Origin: Deltaproteobacteria bacterium
Lineage (GTDB): Bacteria > Desulfobacterota > Binatia > UBA9968
Assembly: GCA_016193465.1 (NCBI GenBank)
Contig: JACPSE010000038.1
Coordinates: 1 to 47,935, forward strand
Length of the DNA: 47,935 nucleotides
Direction of reading: 5' to 3'
Position 1 is the first letter of the stretch. Each line of letters opens with the position of its first letter. The translations under genes and the position numbers were made by a program. The notes beneath the pieces are model-generated. The model was not told the origin of the DNA, ran no database searches, and saw only the letters and a list, made by a program, of their open reading frames with translations. This document shows, piece by piece, positions 1 to 7,732 of this stretch.

Positions 1-55
1 AACACAAAGAAGTTAGCTTGGGTTAATGACGTGTAAATGATAAAGTAAAAAAAAT

Positions 56-682
56 ATGAAACTGATCGGATTGACCGGCGGGATTGCCTCCGGCAAGAGC
101 ACTGTCGCGTCCGTGCTGCAGCGATTGGGCGCGAGGATCATCGATGCCGACGCGCTCGCCCGCGAGATTGTCGAGCCTGGTCAAGAAGCGTGGCAGGAGA
201 TCGCCAAGGCCTTCGGCAGAGACATCCTTCGCCCGGACCAATCCATCGATCGGGCAAAGCTCCGAAGAAAAGTCTTCGAAGATCAACAGGCGCGAAAGCG
301 GCTCGAATCCATCACTCACCCCCGTATCAGAACTCTCGCCCAGCAGAGGATCGAGCAACTCTCCGCCGGAGGGGCTCAGGTCATCGTCTACATGGCTCCC
401 TTGCTCTTCGAGAACCAAGTTCACCTTTGGCTCCGCCCTGTGATCCTGGTGGCCTGTGATTCGGCGACGCAGAAAAGGAGGCTGCGCGATAGGGATGGCC
501 TCACCGAAGAGGGAATCTGCCGGCATCTGAAGGCCCAAATGGGCCTGGCAGAAAAGAGAAAACTGGCCGACTTCGTGATCGAGAACGACGGCGATCTGGA
601 GGAACTAGAAAGGCAAGTCGAAGAAGTGTGGGAAAAAATCACAAAGCAGGCAGAAGGCAATAGGCAGAAAAACAGGCGATAG
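56..682 (+). CDS. coaE: Dephospho-CoA kinase
   Basis: The 208-residue product phosphorylates the 3'-OH of dephospho-CoA, the last step of coenzyme A synthesis, in the cytosol. The P-loop GGIASGKST is at residues 8-16, followed by the family motif DADALAREIV at about 31-40 and the THPRI motif in the CoA-binding region. Length is normal for the family. No strong Shine-Dalgarno sequence precedes the ATG; the upstream stretch is A-rich. The last dozen residues (from about QAEGNRQ to the stop) are encoded by the iterated AGGCAATAGGCA-type repeat that forms the terminator-like hairpin here, so they look like a repeat-derived tail rather than conserved protein. The gene converges on efp. Confidence 0.95.
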   Translation: MKLIGLTGGIASGKSTVASVLQRLGARIIDADALAREIVEPGQEAWQEIAKAFGRDILRPDQSIDRAKLRRKVFEDQQARKRLESITHPRIRTLAQQRIEQLSAGGAQVIVYMAPLLFENQVHLWLRPVILVACDSATQKRRLRDRDGLTEEGICRHLKAQMGLAEKRKLADFVIENDGDLEELERQVEEVWEKITKQAEGNRQKNRR

Positions 683-747
683 GCATAAGGCAGTAGGCAA
701 CAGAAAAAGAGATCCTGCTAGTGCCTAATGCGTTATGCCTATCGCCT
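674..747. terminator. Inverted repeat between coaE and efp, likely bidirectional terminator
   Basis: The arms at 674-698 and 723-747 are complementary at 23 of 25 positions and enclose a 24-nt loop. The left arm overlaps the coaE stop codon. Both arms are built from a heptamer-like word (AGGCATA, AGGCAGT), so the hairpin belongs to the dispersed word-repeat family. Its place between two convergent genes suits transcription termination for both. That role is inferred. Confidence 0.5.
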
Positions 748-751
748 TTAG

Positions 752-1312
752 TCATTTAATTCGCTCCAGATACTTTCCTTCGGACGGATCCACGCGGACT
801 CGGTCTCCCACCTGAACAAAGGGCGGGACCTGGACCGTGATCCCGGTCTCGAGCCTGGCCGGCTTGTACGACGCGCTCGCCGTCGCCCCCTTCAAGCTTG
901 GTTCGGTCTCGACGACCTCAAGGTCCACGGTGGACGGCGGACTAATCCCGACGGGCTTTCCCTCAAAGAACTCGATCTCCACTACCTGGTTGGGAAGAAG
1001 ATAATGCAAGAGATCCCCGATGTCTTCGGCCCCCAAGGAAATCTGTTCGTAGTTCTCCGTATCCATGAAGGTATGGAGATCGCCCTCGCTGTAGAGGTAT
1101 TGCATCACGCGGGTCTCCAGCATTGCCTGCTCCAGCCGGTCTTCCGACCGAAACTTGCGCTCCGTGCCGAATCCCGTTTTGAGATTTTTCATCTTGGTTT
1201 GCATAAACCCGCGCTTGTTGCCAGGCGTCAGGTGGTTCACCGAAGATACCCGGTAGAGGTCGCCCTCGTAGACAATGATCATACCGGGTCTGATTTGTGT
1301 TGCATTGATCAT
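752..1312 (-). CDS. efp: Elongation factor P
   Basis: The 186-residue translation factor binds between the P and E sites of stalled ribosomes and promotes peptide bond formation at polyproline stretches. The N-terminal KOW-like domain starts MINATQIRPG, and the two OB domains end with the usual RVDPSEGKYLERIK-type tail. The tip of loop I, which in E. coli reads PGKG with a modified Lys34, reads PGNKRGF at residues 30-36. Asparagine therefore sits at the modified position with Lys33 and Arg34 after it, and canonical EpmA lysylation or EarP rhamnosylation is not predicted. It lies 106 bp downstream of the dehydrogenase gene on the same strand, and a word-like repeat fills the gap. Confidence 0.95.
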   Translation of the reverse strand: MINATQIRPGMIIVYEGDLYRVSSVNHLTPGNKRGFMQTKMKNLKTGFGTERKFRSEDRLEQAMLETRVMQYLYSEGDLHTFMDTENYEQISLGAEDIGDLLHYLLPNQVVEIEFFEGKPVGISPPSTVDLEVVETEPSLKGATASASYKPARLETGITVQVPPFVQVGDRVRVDPSEGKYLERIK

Positions 1313-1315
1313 AAC

Positions 1316-1418
1316 AGTAAATAGTGAATAGCAAATAGCGAATGGTACTTCAACCCTGTCCCCACCCTTTCACAAACCATTTGCCATTGGCCATTCGCTA
1401 CTCGCCATTGGCTATTGA
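1316..1418. repeat. Word-like inverted repeat upstream of efp
   Basis: The spacer is made of variants of ATTCGCTATT and GCCATTGGCC. The left part (about 1318-1345) is imperfectly complementary to the right part (about 1376-1418). It separates the dehydrogenase stop from the efp start on the minus strand, so it may end or attenuate transcription. No other function is visible. Confidence 0.5.
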
Positions 1419-2678
1419 CTACGCATACAGGCCGCGCCAGAGCATAGCCCTCGCCACCCGATTCACGCCCAGCATTAGGGCGGCCAGCCGCATCCCTACC
1501 TTCTCTCGTTGACTCACCCCAAGAACTTCATGGAAAGCTTTTGTCAATATATCCCTCAGTTTCTTATTTACCTCATCTTCAGTCCAAAAGAAATTCTGCA
1601 AATCCTGCACCCATTCGAAGTAGGAAACAATGACCCCGCCGGCATTTGCCAGGACGTCAGGGACCACAAAGATTTCCTTCTCTTTAATGATTTCATCGGC
1701 CTCCAACGTCGTCGGGCCATTCGCCCCCTCTGCCAAAATCCTACACTTCAATCTCCCCGCATTTTCCTTTGTGATCTGCATCCCCAGCGCGGCCGGCACC
1801 AGGATATCGCATTTCAACTCCAGGAGATCCGCATTGCCGATCGGCTCACCGTAAGGACATCCCCTCAGCTCCGGATTCTTAGCGGCATATTCAAGGAAGC
1901 ATTCGACGGGAAGCCCGTTCGGATCATAAAAGCCGCCGGTCCGATCGGACAACGCAATCACCTTGATGCCGACACTGGCTAGTTGTTTTGCCGCCACAGA
2001 GCCGACATTGCCAAAGCCCTGCACGGCTGCCGTGCACCGGGCGAGATCTATCTTTAGATGTTTGGCTGCCTCGATAATGGTGTAGACGAGACCGCGACCC
2101 GTCGCTTCCCTTCTCCCCAAAGTACCTCCAATTTCGACTGGCTTCCCGGTGACGATCTCCGCCACCGCGTAGCCTTTATGCTGGCTATAGGTATCCATAA
2201 CCCAGGCCATCACCTGTTCGTTGGTCCCCATATCCGGCGCGGGCACGTCCACTTCGGGTCCGATGAAATTGAAGATCTCAGCAGTGTACCGCCGCGTCAT
2301 CCCCTGAAGCTCATTGCGGGAAAGTTCCATAGGATCGCAGGCAACCCCCCCCTTCGCCCCGCCAAAAGGCAACCCGACAAGCGAGCATTTCCAGGTCATC
2401 CACATGGCCAGGGCGGAAACCTCTCCGAGATTGACGTCAGGATGGTAGCGAATTCCCCCTTTGAAAGGACCCAGGACGTCGTTGTGCTGAACCCGGTAGC
2501 CGGTAAAAACGTGCACCCTCCCATCATCCATCCGCGTCGGAACGCTCAAGATCAGAGCGCGATCCGGCCTTTTCAGTCTGGCCGCCACATTGCTGTCGAG
2601 GTTGAGTTTCTCGGCGGCGACTTCGAACTGCTTGACGGCCATCTCACTCGCCGGACTGCGCCATTCAATCGTCGCCAT
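1419..2678 (-). CDS. gdhA: Glu/Leu/Phe/Val family dehydrogenase, probably glutamate dehydrogenase
   Basis: The 419-residue enzyme interconverts 2-oxoglutarate plus ammonia and glutamate, or the related branched-chain pair, with NAD(P)H in the cytosol. The substrate-binding GPFKGGIRYHPDV motif is at 70-82 and the catalytic-lysine motif GLPFGGAKGGV at 102-112 (Lys109). The Rossmann motif GFGNVGS follows in the C-terminal half. Length fits bacterial GDH of about 410-420 residues. Substrate specificity cannot be separated from leucine dehydrogenase with certainty, but the motif set and length favour glutamate. The start ATG is followed by a conserved N-terminal helix. Confidence 0.9.
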   Translation of the reverse strand: MATIEWRSPASEMAVKQFEVAAEKLNLDSNVAARLKRPDRALILSVPTRMDDGRVHVFTGYRVQHNDVLGPFKGGIRYHPDVNLGEVSALAMWMTWKCSLVGLPFGGAKGGVACDPMELSRNELQGMTRRYTAEIFNFIGPEVDVPAPDMGTNEQVMAWVMDTYSQHKGYAVAEIVTGKPVEIGGTLGRREATGRGLVYTIIEAAKHLKIDLARCTAAVQGFGNVGSVAAKQLASVGIKVIALSDRTGGFYDPNGLPVECFLEYAAKNPELRGCPYGEPIGNADLLELKCDILVPAALGMQITKENAGRLKCRILAEGANGPTTLEADEIIKEKEIFVVPDVLANAGGVIVSYFEWVQDLQNFFWTEDEVNKKLRDILTKAFHEVLGVSQREKVGMRLAALMLGVNRVARAMLWRGLYA

Positions 2679-2683
2679 AGGTC

Positions 2684-2862
2684 ACCTCGTGTTCGTTGTT
2701 CGTGTTCGTGCTCGTGGCTCGTTATTCCTGTTGCCTACTGCCTTTTGCCCCTTCAACCCTTCATCGTGTTCGTGCTCGTTGAACCGTTTGGACTGTTTAA
2801 ACCGTTCAAGCCGTTCAAATCGTTCAACGTTTGAACTCTTGAACCCTTGAACTTTTCAACTT
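2684..2862. repeat. Composite word-like repeat upstream of gdhA
   Basis: This spacer mixes three repeated words: TTCGTGCTCGTG, GCCTACTGCCTTTTGCC and many variants of GTTCAA/TTGAAC at a spacing of 8-10 nt. No open reading frame with protein character was found. It separates the HIT gene from the downstream dehydrogenase gene on the minus strand and would lie in their joint transcript. Confidence 0.55.
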
Positions 2863-2866
2863 CTAT

Positions 2867-3211
2867 TTACCCCGGCGGCCAACTAAAAGGCCGGCCACCC
2901 AAGAGATGAAAGTGGATGTGATAAACGCTCTGTCCTGCCCCGGGCCCACAGTTAGCGACCAGGCGGAAGCCGTCCTTTGAGATGCCCTGATCCTTCGCCA
3001 ACTGGGATGCCACACAACAGATCTCCCCGATAAGCCCTTGATCTTCGTCTCTCAAGTCGAGGAGCGTCTCGATGTGTTTACGCGGGACAATCAGGATATG
3101 GACAGGCGCCTTAGGGCTGATGTCCCTGAAGGCCACGACTGAGTTGTCTTGGTAAACGATGTCTCCCTTGATATCGCCTTTGATAATGCTGCAGAAAAGA
3201 CATGGGTCCAT
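2867..3211 (-). CDS. HIT family nucleotide hydrolase
   Basis: The 114-residue protein belongs to the histidine-triad superfamily (HinT type), which hydrolyses phosphoramidates or adenylated small molecules. The signature H-x-H-x-H reads HIHFHLLGG near the C terminus. Cysteines in the N-terminal CLFC motif (residues 4 and 7) are typical of the zinc-binding HinT subgroup. Length is normal. The minus-strand ATG is preceded by a purine-rich GGGAGAGAAG ribosome-binding site. It follows the second Rieske gene by 48 bp and may be co-transcribed with it. Confidence 0.93.
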   Translation of the reverse strand: MDPCLFCSIIKGDIKGDIVYQDNSVVAFRDISPKAPVHILIVPRKHIETLLDLRDEDQGLIGEICCVASQLAKDQGISKDGFRLVANCGPGAGQSVYHIHFHLLGGRPFSWPPG

Positions 3212-3259
3212 GTTATCTTCTCTCCCTTCGGTGTCGGGCGGCTCATTTGTCCATGAATC

Positions 3260-3658
3260 TCAGGGCCTACCTCTTCCTTTGTCTTCTTCATCGGGACAAT
3301 AGGCAAGAATCTTTCCGTCGCTAATCTCCAGGGGCACGCTCTGCAGGGAGGTCCCGAAGCAGGGGCCCCAGATGCATTCTCCGGTTGTGGGCTCGTAGGT
3401 GGCGCCGTGATTGGCACAGATCAGGTAGCGCCTCTCTTCGTTAAAAAACTCGTTATCAACCCAATCCATAGAGATGGGAATATGGCGGCAGCGATTGACA
3501 TAGGCGTAGACACTCCCCTCATAGTTTACCAAGACCGCCTCGATGGCGTTCCCGCGACATTTGAGAAGAAATTTCTTTGTCGTCCCCTGCGCAAGCTCCC
3601 CGGTTCGGGCCACGACTCTCCCCTTCCGCTTTTGTCTGTTCATTCTTTGTTCCACCAT
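3260..3658 (-). CDS. Rieske-type [2Fe-2S] protein, soluble paralogue
   Basis: The product is about 132 residues and carries one Rieske domain. The cluster ligands are CRH in YVNRCRH and CANH about 21 residues later. An extra Cys pair follows in the GECIWGPCFG segment and is shared with the neighbouring paralogue. I chose the start at 3658, 7 bp after the stop of the upstream Rieske gene; an ATG at 3643 is an alternative with a better-placed GGTGG purine run. A longer reading frame to 3865 only overlaps the paralogue. No membrane segment is present. Its role as an electron carrier is inferred from the fold, and no partner oxygenase is nearby. Confidence 0.8.
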   Translation of the reverse strand: MVEQRMNRQKRKGRVVARTGELAQGTTKKFLLKCRGNAIEAVLVNYEGSVYAYVNRCRHIPISMDWVDNEFFNEERRYLICANHGATYEPTTGECIWGPCFGTSLQSVPLEISDGKILAYCPDEEDKGRGRP

Positions 3659-3665
3659 CCGTGAT

Positions 3666-4145
3666 TCACTCGGCCAAAAAGGAAAAATCGCCCGGCGGAC
3701 AGTCCACCAGCACCTGCCCCCGGTCCACCAAGACCGGCAGCCGGTAGAGGGAAAGGCCTTTGCAGGGACCCTCGACGCAGAGCCCCGAAGCGGGCTCGTA
3801 CAGGGCCCCATGCGTGAGGCAGACAAGGCGACTGCCATCTTCGGTAAAAAACTGATAGCGAACAAAATCGAGCGGAGTAGTCATGTGACGGCAGCGATTG
3901 ACATAGGCGTGGAATGTCCCCTGGTAATTGATGAGGAAGGCATCGAGCCGATATTTCTGGCAGATCAACCAAAATTTCTTTACCGATCCCGGCCCCACCT
4001 CCTCCACCCGGGCGATCACCCTTCCGCCCGGTCTGCTCTCCTGCAGCATCCGGGCCTGATCGCGGAAGAAATAGACCCTGCGGATCAACAGGCCCAGCAG
4101 GTAGAGGGAGAGAAAGAAAAGAGAGAGGTAGATGGTCAAATACAT
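3666..4145 (-). CDS. Membrane-anchored Rieske-type [2Fe-2S] protein
   Basis: The 159-residue protein starts with one transmembrane helix (residues about 3-22, LTIYLSLFFLSLYLLGLL) followed by a basic stretch. A Rieske domain carries ligands CRH in YVNRCRH and CLTH 21 residues later. It shares the arrangement, the extra GLCVEGPCKG cysteines and much of its sequence with the adjacent downstream gene, so the pair arose by tandem duplication with loss or gain of the anchor. It is probably an electron-transfer or sensory iron-sulfur protein at the membrane. The partner is unknown. Confidence 0.8.
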   Translation of the reverse strand: MYLTIYLSLFFLSLYLLGLLIRRVYFFRDQARMLQESRPGGRVIARVEEVGPGSVKKFWLICQKYRLDAFLINYQGTFHAYVNRCRHMTTPLDFVRYQFFTEDGSRLVCLTHGALYEPASGLCVEGPCKGLSLYRLPVLVDRGQVLVDCPPGDFSFLAE

Positions 4146-4199
4146 CTCATTCAGCGGTCAGCTTTCAGGAATCAGCCGAAAACTCACCTAGGTTTCTGG

Positions 4200-4523
4200 C
4201 TACTTCGATTCCTTGCCGATCATCCCGCGGATTCGTTTTACCTCCTGCGGCGTCTGGCCCCCTTTGAGCCCCATGACCTTCATGAGCTCGCTTGCCATCT
4301 CGGCGGTCACCTGGTCCTGAATGCTCCCCTTGCCGTCTGGATCTGCCTTAAGAAAACCCATGATCTTTTCCTTGGAGACCCCGGTGCCTGCCAGCCCGTC
4401 GAGGAACTCCCCATATCCCACGCGACCCCTTAGCTCCTGAACCCGCGCCAGAAGCCTCCTGCAGTCCCCGCAAGTTTTAGACCAGAAGCCGCGCTGATCG
4501 CCGCAGTAAACACACCGGCCCAT
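4200..4523 (-). CDS. Small zinc-ribbon protein of unknown function
   Basis: The 107-residue protein opens with two CxxC knuckles (CVYC at 4-7 and CGDC at about 18-21), which should bind one zinc ion. The rest is a charged, probably helical region without a family I recognise. The ATG lies just after a GGTGGCGCGG purine-rich stretch. It follows the CysQ-like gene by 45 bp on the same strand and may share its transcript. The protein is conserved-looking in composition but no function can be assigned. Confidence 0.6.
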   Translation of the reverse strand: MGRCVYCGDQRGFWSKTCGDCRRLLARVQELRGRVGYGEFLDGLAGTGVSKEKIMGFLKADPDGKGSIQDQVTAEMASELMKVMGLKGGQTPQEVKRIRGMIGKESK

Positions 4524-4568
4524 TTTTCCGCGCCACCGGATCCAGCATAGCCAAATCAGGCGAAAATT

Positions 4569-5384
4569 TCACCTTTTCTCGGCTAAAATTTTTGCCACCA
4601 TCCCCTGCAGGTTCCCGGTCAGGACCTCGTTGGAGGCAATGATCCCGTGGTACCGGGGATCTTGCTGATTGAAAACGAGGCCACGGCCGCTGCCATCCAC
4701 CACCACCCCTCCCGCCTCCTCCACGATCAGCACTCCGGCACAGACATCCCACTCGCGGAGCGAACGGAATGTCAGCGTGCCGTCTCCGACTCCTTCGGCA
4801 ACCATCGCCAAGCGATAAGCGATGCTGCCAATGGGCTCCAGCCTACAGATATCAGCAAATGACTGGAACTTCCGGCGTGGCTCCGACCGGCTTACCAGCA
4901 GGGAAGCACCCTTGACCTCTTCGCGCCGAGAGAGGTGAATCGGCTGCTCATTCAAAAACGCCCCGCGCCTTTTCACGGCGCGGTACAGTTTCTCCTCCGG
5001 CGGGTTGTAGACCACTCCCAGAACCGGATGCCCCTCCATCACCAAACCAACGGACACGGCAAACTGCGGCACACCAGCAATAAACTCCTTGGTTCCGTCT
5101 ATGGGATCGACGACCCACACGCGGGACGATCCGAGCCGCCTGAGGTCGTCCTTATCCTCTTCGGAAAGCCAGCCATCCTCAGGATAACGCCCCCGAATGA
5201 TCTCCTGGATCCTGCGATTGGCTTCGAGGTCCGCGGTGGTCACGGGATTGCCTTTGCTTTTCTCCTCTACTCGGTAATCTTTCCCGTAGAGGGCCATGAT
5301 GATCCATCCCGCTTCCCTGACCGCCTTTTCCGCAGTCTCGAGTTCTTCAGCGAATGCATTCTCAGCGTTCAAGACCTCATTCAT
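4569..5384 (-). CDS. cysQ: 3'(2'),5'-bisphosphate nucleotidase, CysQ/inositol monophosphatase family
   Basis: The 271-residue product should hydrolyse 3'-phosphoadenosine 5'-phosphate to AMP, recycling the by-product of sulfate assimilation, although related members act on inositol phosphates. Metal-binding motifs are visible: NPVTTADLEANR, SEEDKDD, DPIDGTKEF (CysQ form) and WDVCAG. I placed the start at 5384 (MNEVLNAENA) because GAGAGAG precedes it at good spacing. An ATG at 5408 is possible, and the extension to 5465 is low-complexity repeat-like sequence. It is divergent from the membrane-protein gene. Confidence 0.88.
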   Translation of the reverse strand: MNEVLNAENAFAEELETAEKAVREAGWIIMALYGKDYRVEEKSKGNPVTTADLEANRRIQEIIRGRYPEDGWLSEEDKDDLRRLGSSRVWVVDPIDGTKEFIAGVPQFAVSVGLVMEGHPVLGVVYNPPEEKLYRAVKRRGAFLNEQPIHLSRREEVKGASLLVSRSEPRRKFQSFADICRLEPIGSIAYRLAMVAEGVGDGTLTFRSLREWDVCAGVLIVEEAGGVVVDGSGRGLVFNQQDPRYHGIIASNEVLTGNLQGMVAKILAEKR

Positions 5385-5455
5385 TTTCTCTCTCGCTCTT
5401 ATGGACATTAAACAACAGAAGTCGGACAATAGACAAGAGCCTAACAGAAATCCAG

Positions 5456-6262
5456 ATGCGCTCACTCGGCCTCTTGGGACTCACCTTAGTTCTTTTAGGA
5501 GAGGGACTCACTTTCATCCATGTCCTTCCCTGGTCACAGTATGTATTTCCCCTCTTTTGGTACGGCTACATTCTAGTTCTCGATTCCTTAAACTTCCGCC
5601 GCCATGGCCGTTCGTTGATCACTCACCGGCCCCGGGAGTTTCTCCTCATGCTGCCGATTTCCGCCCTCTACTGGTATCTCTTCGAATGGTACAACGCGGT
5701 CATTCAGAACTGGCTCTACATCAATACCCCGCCGGAAAAATGGATCGAAATCCCTATGAAAATAGTTTCTTTCGCCACCGTCATCCCGGCGCTGTATGAG
5801 ACGGCGGAGCTGCTCGGCTCCCTGCCATGGGCAGCAAGAGGACTCAGAACCCGCCCCCTGATCCCTGAAAAATGGCGTAACTCTTCTCTCCGCCTTTTTA
5901 TTTCGGGCATCTTTCTTTCCCTCCTGCCCTTCATTTTCCCTAAACTCTTTTTCTGGTCCGTATGGCTCGGCCTCTTTTTTCTGCTCGATCCGATCAACGA
6001 CCGGGCGGGCCACCCTTCACTGCTCCGCGACTGGCAAAAAGGAGATCTCGGAAGAACAACTGTGTTTCTAGTCGCCGGCTACGTGTGCGGCTTTTTCTGG
6101 GAATTCTGGAACTATTGGGCCTATACGAAGTGGATCTATACTGTCCCTATTCCGCAAATGGCGCAAATTTTTGAGATGCCTGTGCTGGGATTCCTGGGCT
6201 TCGGCCCCTTTGCTCTTGAGACCTTCGCCTTCTGGACCTTGGTATGGGGAGAAAGAAAATGA
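5456..6262 (+). CDS. Polytopic membrane protein of unknown function
   Basis: The 268-residue protein (start at the ATG opening MRSLGLLGL) has about six to seven hydrophobic segments rich in Trp, Tyr and Phe. The C-terminal part carries the striking string of residues GFFWEFWNYWAYTKW, then PIPQMAQIFEMPVLGF and GFGPFALETFAFW. These conserved-looking Glu, Trp and Pro positions within or next to membrane segments suggest an enzyme or a transporter rather than a passive anchor. I do not recognise a named family. An earlier ATG at 5354 would overlap the divergent cysQ gene and adds only low-complexity sequence. No strong Shine-Dalgarno is visible. Confidence 0.75.
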   Translation: MRSLGLLGLTLVLLGEGLTFIHVLPWSQYVFPLFWYGYILVLDSLNFRRHGRSLITHRPREFLLMLPISALYWYLFEWYNAVIQNWLYINTPPEKWIEIPMKIVSFATVIPALYETAELLGSLPWAARGLRTRPLIPEKWRNSSLRLFISGIFLSLLPFIFPKLFFWSVWLGLFFLLDPINDRAGHPSLLRDWQKGDLGRTTVFLVAGYVCGFFWEFWNYWAYTKWIYTVPIPQMAQIFEMPVLGFLGFGPFALETFAFWTLVWGERK

Positions 6263-6291
6263 CGGGGCGGTTTTTATGAGGACGTCCCGGA

Positions 6292-6882
6292 TTACGCAGG
6301 GATTTGCTCCCGGCCGCTGCTCTTGTCAGCTCCGGCCCGTATCATCTCCGCGATGGCTCGTTCGCCATCGCCGGGCTGGAGATCAACGGCCCTAATAGCG
6401 TCTTCGAGTAATACCACCTGAAATTCCTCTTTGAGCCCGTCCAGGACCGTATGTTTGACGCAGTAATCGGTCGCCAATCCGCCCACGAAGAGGCGCTTCG
6501 CGCCGCACTGCCGCAATAGATCAGCCAATGGCACCCCGCTACCGTCTGTCCCCTGAAATCCCGAGTAGCTATCCTCATCGCAACCCATGCCCTTGGAGAC
6601 AACCACGATGTCATCGGGGAGCGCCAGATGCGGATGAAACTCAGCTCCCCTGGTCCCCTGGACGCAATGAGGGGGCCACACGCCGCCACAAGTATTGAAA
6701 TGGCTGGTGCTTTCAGGATGCCAGTCGCGCGTGGCAAATATCGGCAGATGGGCGGCCTTGAAGTTCTCAATATAGCGGTTCAGCGCCGCGACCACCGTAT
6801 CTCCCGCGGCCACCGGAAGCGCTCCGCCGGGGCAGAAATCGTTCTGGACATCGACAATCACGAGAGCATCTTCGCCTTGCAT
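6292..6882 (-). CDS. pncA: Nicotinamidase
   Basis: The 196-residue cytosolic hydrolase converts nicotinamide to nicotinate in the NAD salvage pathway. The triad is visible: Asp11 in DVQNDFCPGG, Lys97 in VSKGMG and Cys141 in GLATDYCVKHT. The metal-binding segment TRDWHP (Asp53, His55) is intact. Length fits PncA. It is divergent from the HAD hydrolase gene, and the shared intergenic region holds an inverted word-repeat. The C-terminal residues after about 185 (KSSGREQIPA) look less conserved. Confidence 0.93.
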   Translation of the reverse strand: MQGEDALVIVDVQNDFCPGGALPVAAGDTVVAALNRYIENFKAAHLPIFATRDWHPESTSHFNTCGGVWPPHCVQGTRGAEFHPHLALPDDIVVVSKGMGCDEDSYSGFQGTDGSGVPLADLLRQCGAKRLFVGGLATDYCVKHTVLDGLKEEFQVVLLEDAIRAVDLQPGDGERAIAEMIRAGADKSSGREQIPA

Positions 6883-6921
6883 CGTGATTCATTATAATGG
6901 AAGATGGAACAGTTTCAACAA

Positions 6922-7008
6922 AGGCATTAGGCAACAGGCAATAGTTAAGAGAAAGAAAACCTTTTTTCTCTCATGCATGTTTTTACTATTGCCTAATGCC
7001 TATTGCCT
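6922..7008. repeat. Inverted word-repeat between pncA and the HAD gene
   Basis: The arms 6922-6945 and 6985-7008 match as inverse complements at 21 of 24 positions and are made of the AGGCAATAGGCA word also seen at 674-747. The spacer contains AT-rich sequence. The hairpin ends 7 nt before the HAD start codon, so if transcribed it would lie in that leader and could affect ribosome access. Confidence 0.6.
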
Positions 7009-7015
7009 GAATTTT

Positions 7016-7732
7016 ATGACTATCAAAGCTGTTTTTTTCGACGCTGCCGGCACGCTCATCCGGCCCGTCAGACGCGTTGGCGAGAGCTATGCCTTAACGG
7101 CCAGAAAGTATGGAATGGAGGCTCCTGCCGAGGAGATCGGCCAACGGTTCCGTAGCTGCTTCTCCTCTGCTCCTCCCCTCGCTTTCCCCGGGGCCCAGGC
7201 CCGGGAGCTGAAAGGCCTAGAGCGCCAGTGGTGGGAAGAGTTGGTGAGAAGGGTCTTCGAGCCGTACGGCCCTTTCCCTCGCTTCGAGGATTACTTTTCA
7301 GAGCTTTTTTCCTATTTCGGCAGGCCCGACTCGTGGTCTCTCTATCCCGAGACCGTGGAGACGCTGGCGGCTCTTAAGGAGCGCGGGTTGATTCTCGATG
7401 TGCTCTCGAACTTTGATTCCCGCCTCATCGGTATCCTCGACGGTCTCGGCATCGCCTCGTGCTTTGATTCCGTGCTCCTATCGAGTCACGTCGGTTATGC
7501 CAAGCCGGCGCCAGAGATATTCCAGGCGGCCCTGGGACTGCACCAACTGAATGCCGAGGAAGCGCTGCATGTAGGAGACAGCCTCGATAAAGATGCGGCT
7601 GGGGCAAACAGCGCTGGAATGATGGGGGTGTTGCTGGATCGCAATAACAGAAGCGGGCTTAATTCTTTCCGGCGGGTGCAAAGCCTCAAGGAGATCCTCT
7701 CCTTCTTAGCTAGCACCCCAGTACAGTCTTAG
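7016..7732 (+). CDS. HAD-IA family hydrolase (REG-2-like)
   Basis: The 238-residue phosphatase-like protein starts MTIKAVFFDAAGTL. The nucleophile Asp is present in motif I, and the second Asp of DxD is replaced by Ala, as in the REG-2/HDHD3-like subgroup. Motif II is LSNFDSR, the motif III lysine is in GYAKPAPEIF, and motif IV is VGDSLDKDAAGA. The substrate is unknown. The start at 7016 was chosen because the protein begins with the core strand there; the reading frame further upstream only covers the inverted repeat. The stop overlaps the stop of the convergent dienelactone hydrolase gene by 4 bp. Confidence 0.9.
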   Translation: MTIKAVFFDAAGTLIRPVRRVGESYALTARKYGMEAPAEEIGQRFRSCFSSAPPLAFPGAQARELKGLERQWWEELVRRVFEPYGPFPRFEDYFSELFSYFGRPDSWSLYPETVETLAALKERGLILDVLSNFDSRLIGILDGLGIASCFDSVLLSSHVGYAKPAPEIFQAALGLHQLNAEEALHVGDSLDKDAAGANSAGMMGVLLDRNNRSGLNSFRRVQSLKEILSFLASTPVQS

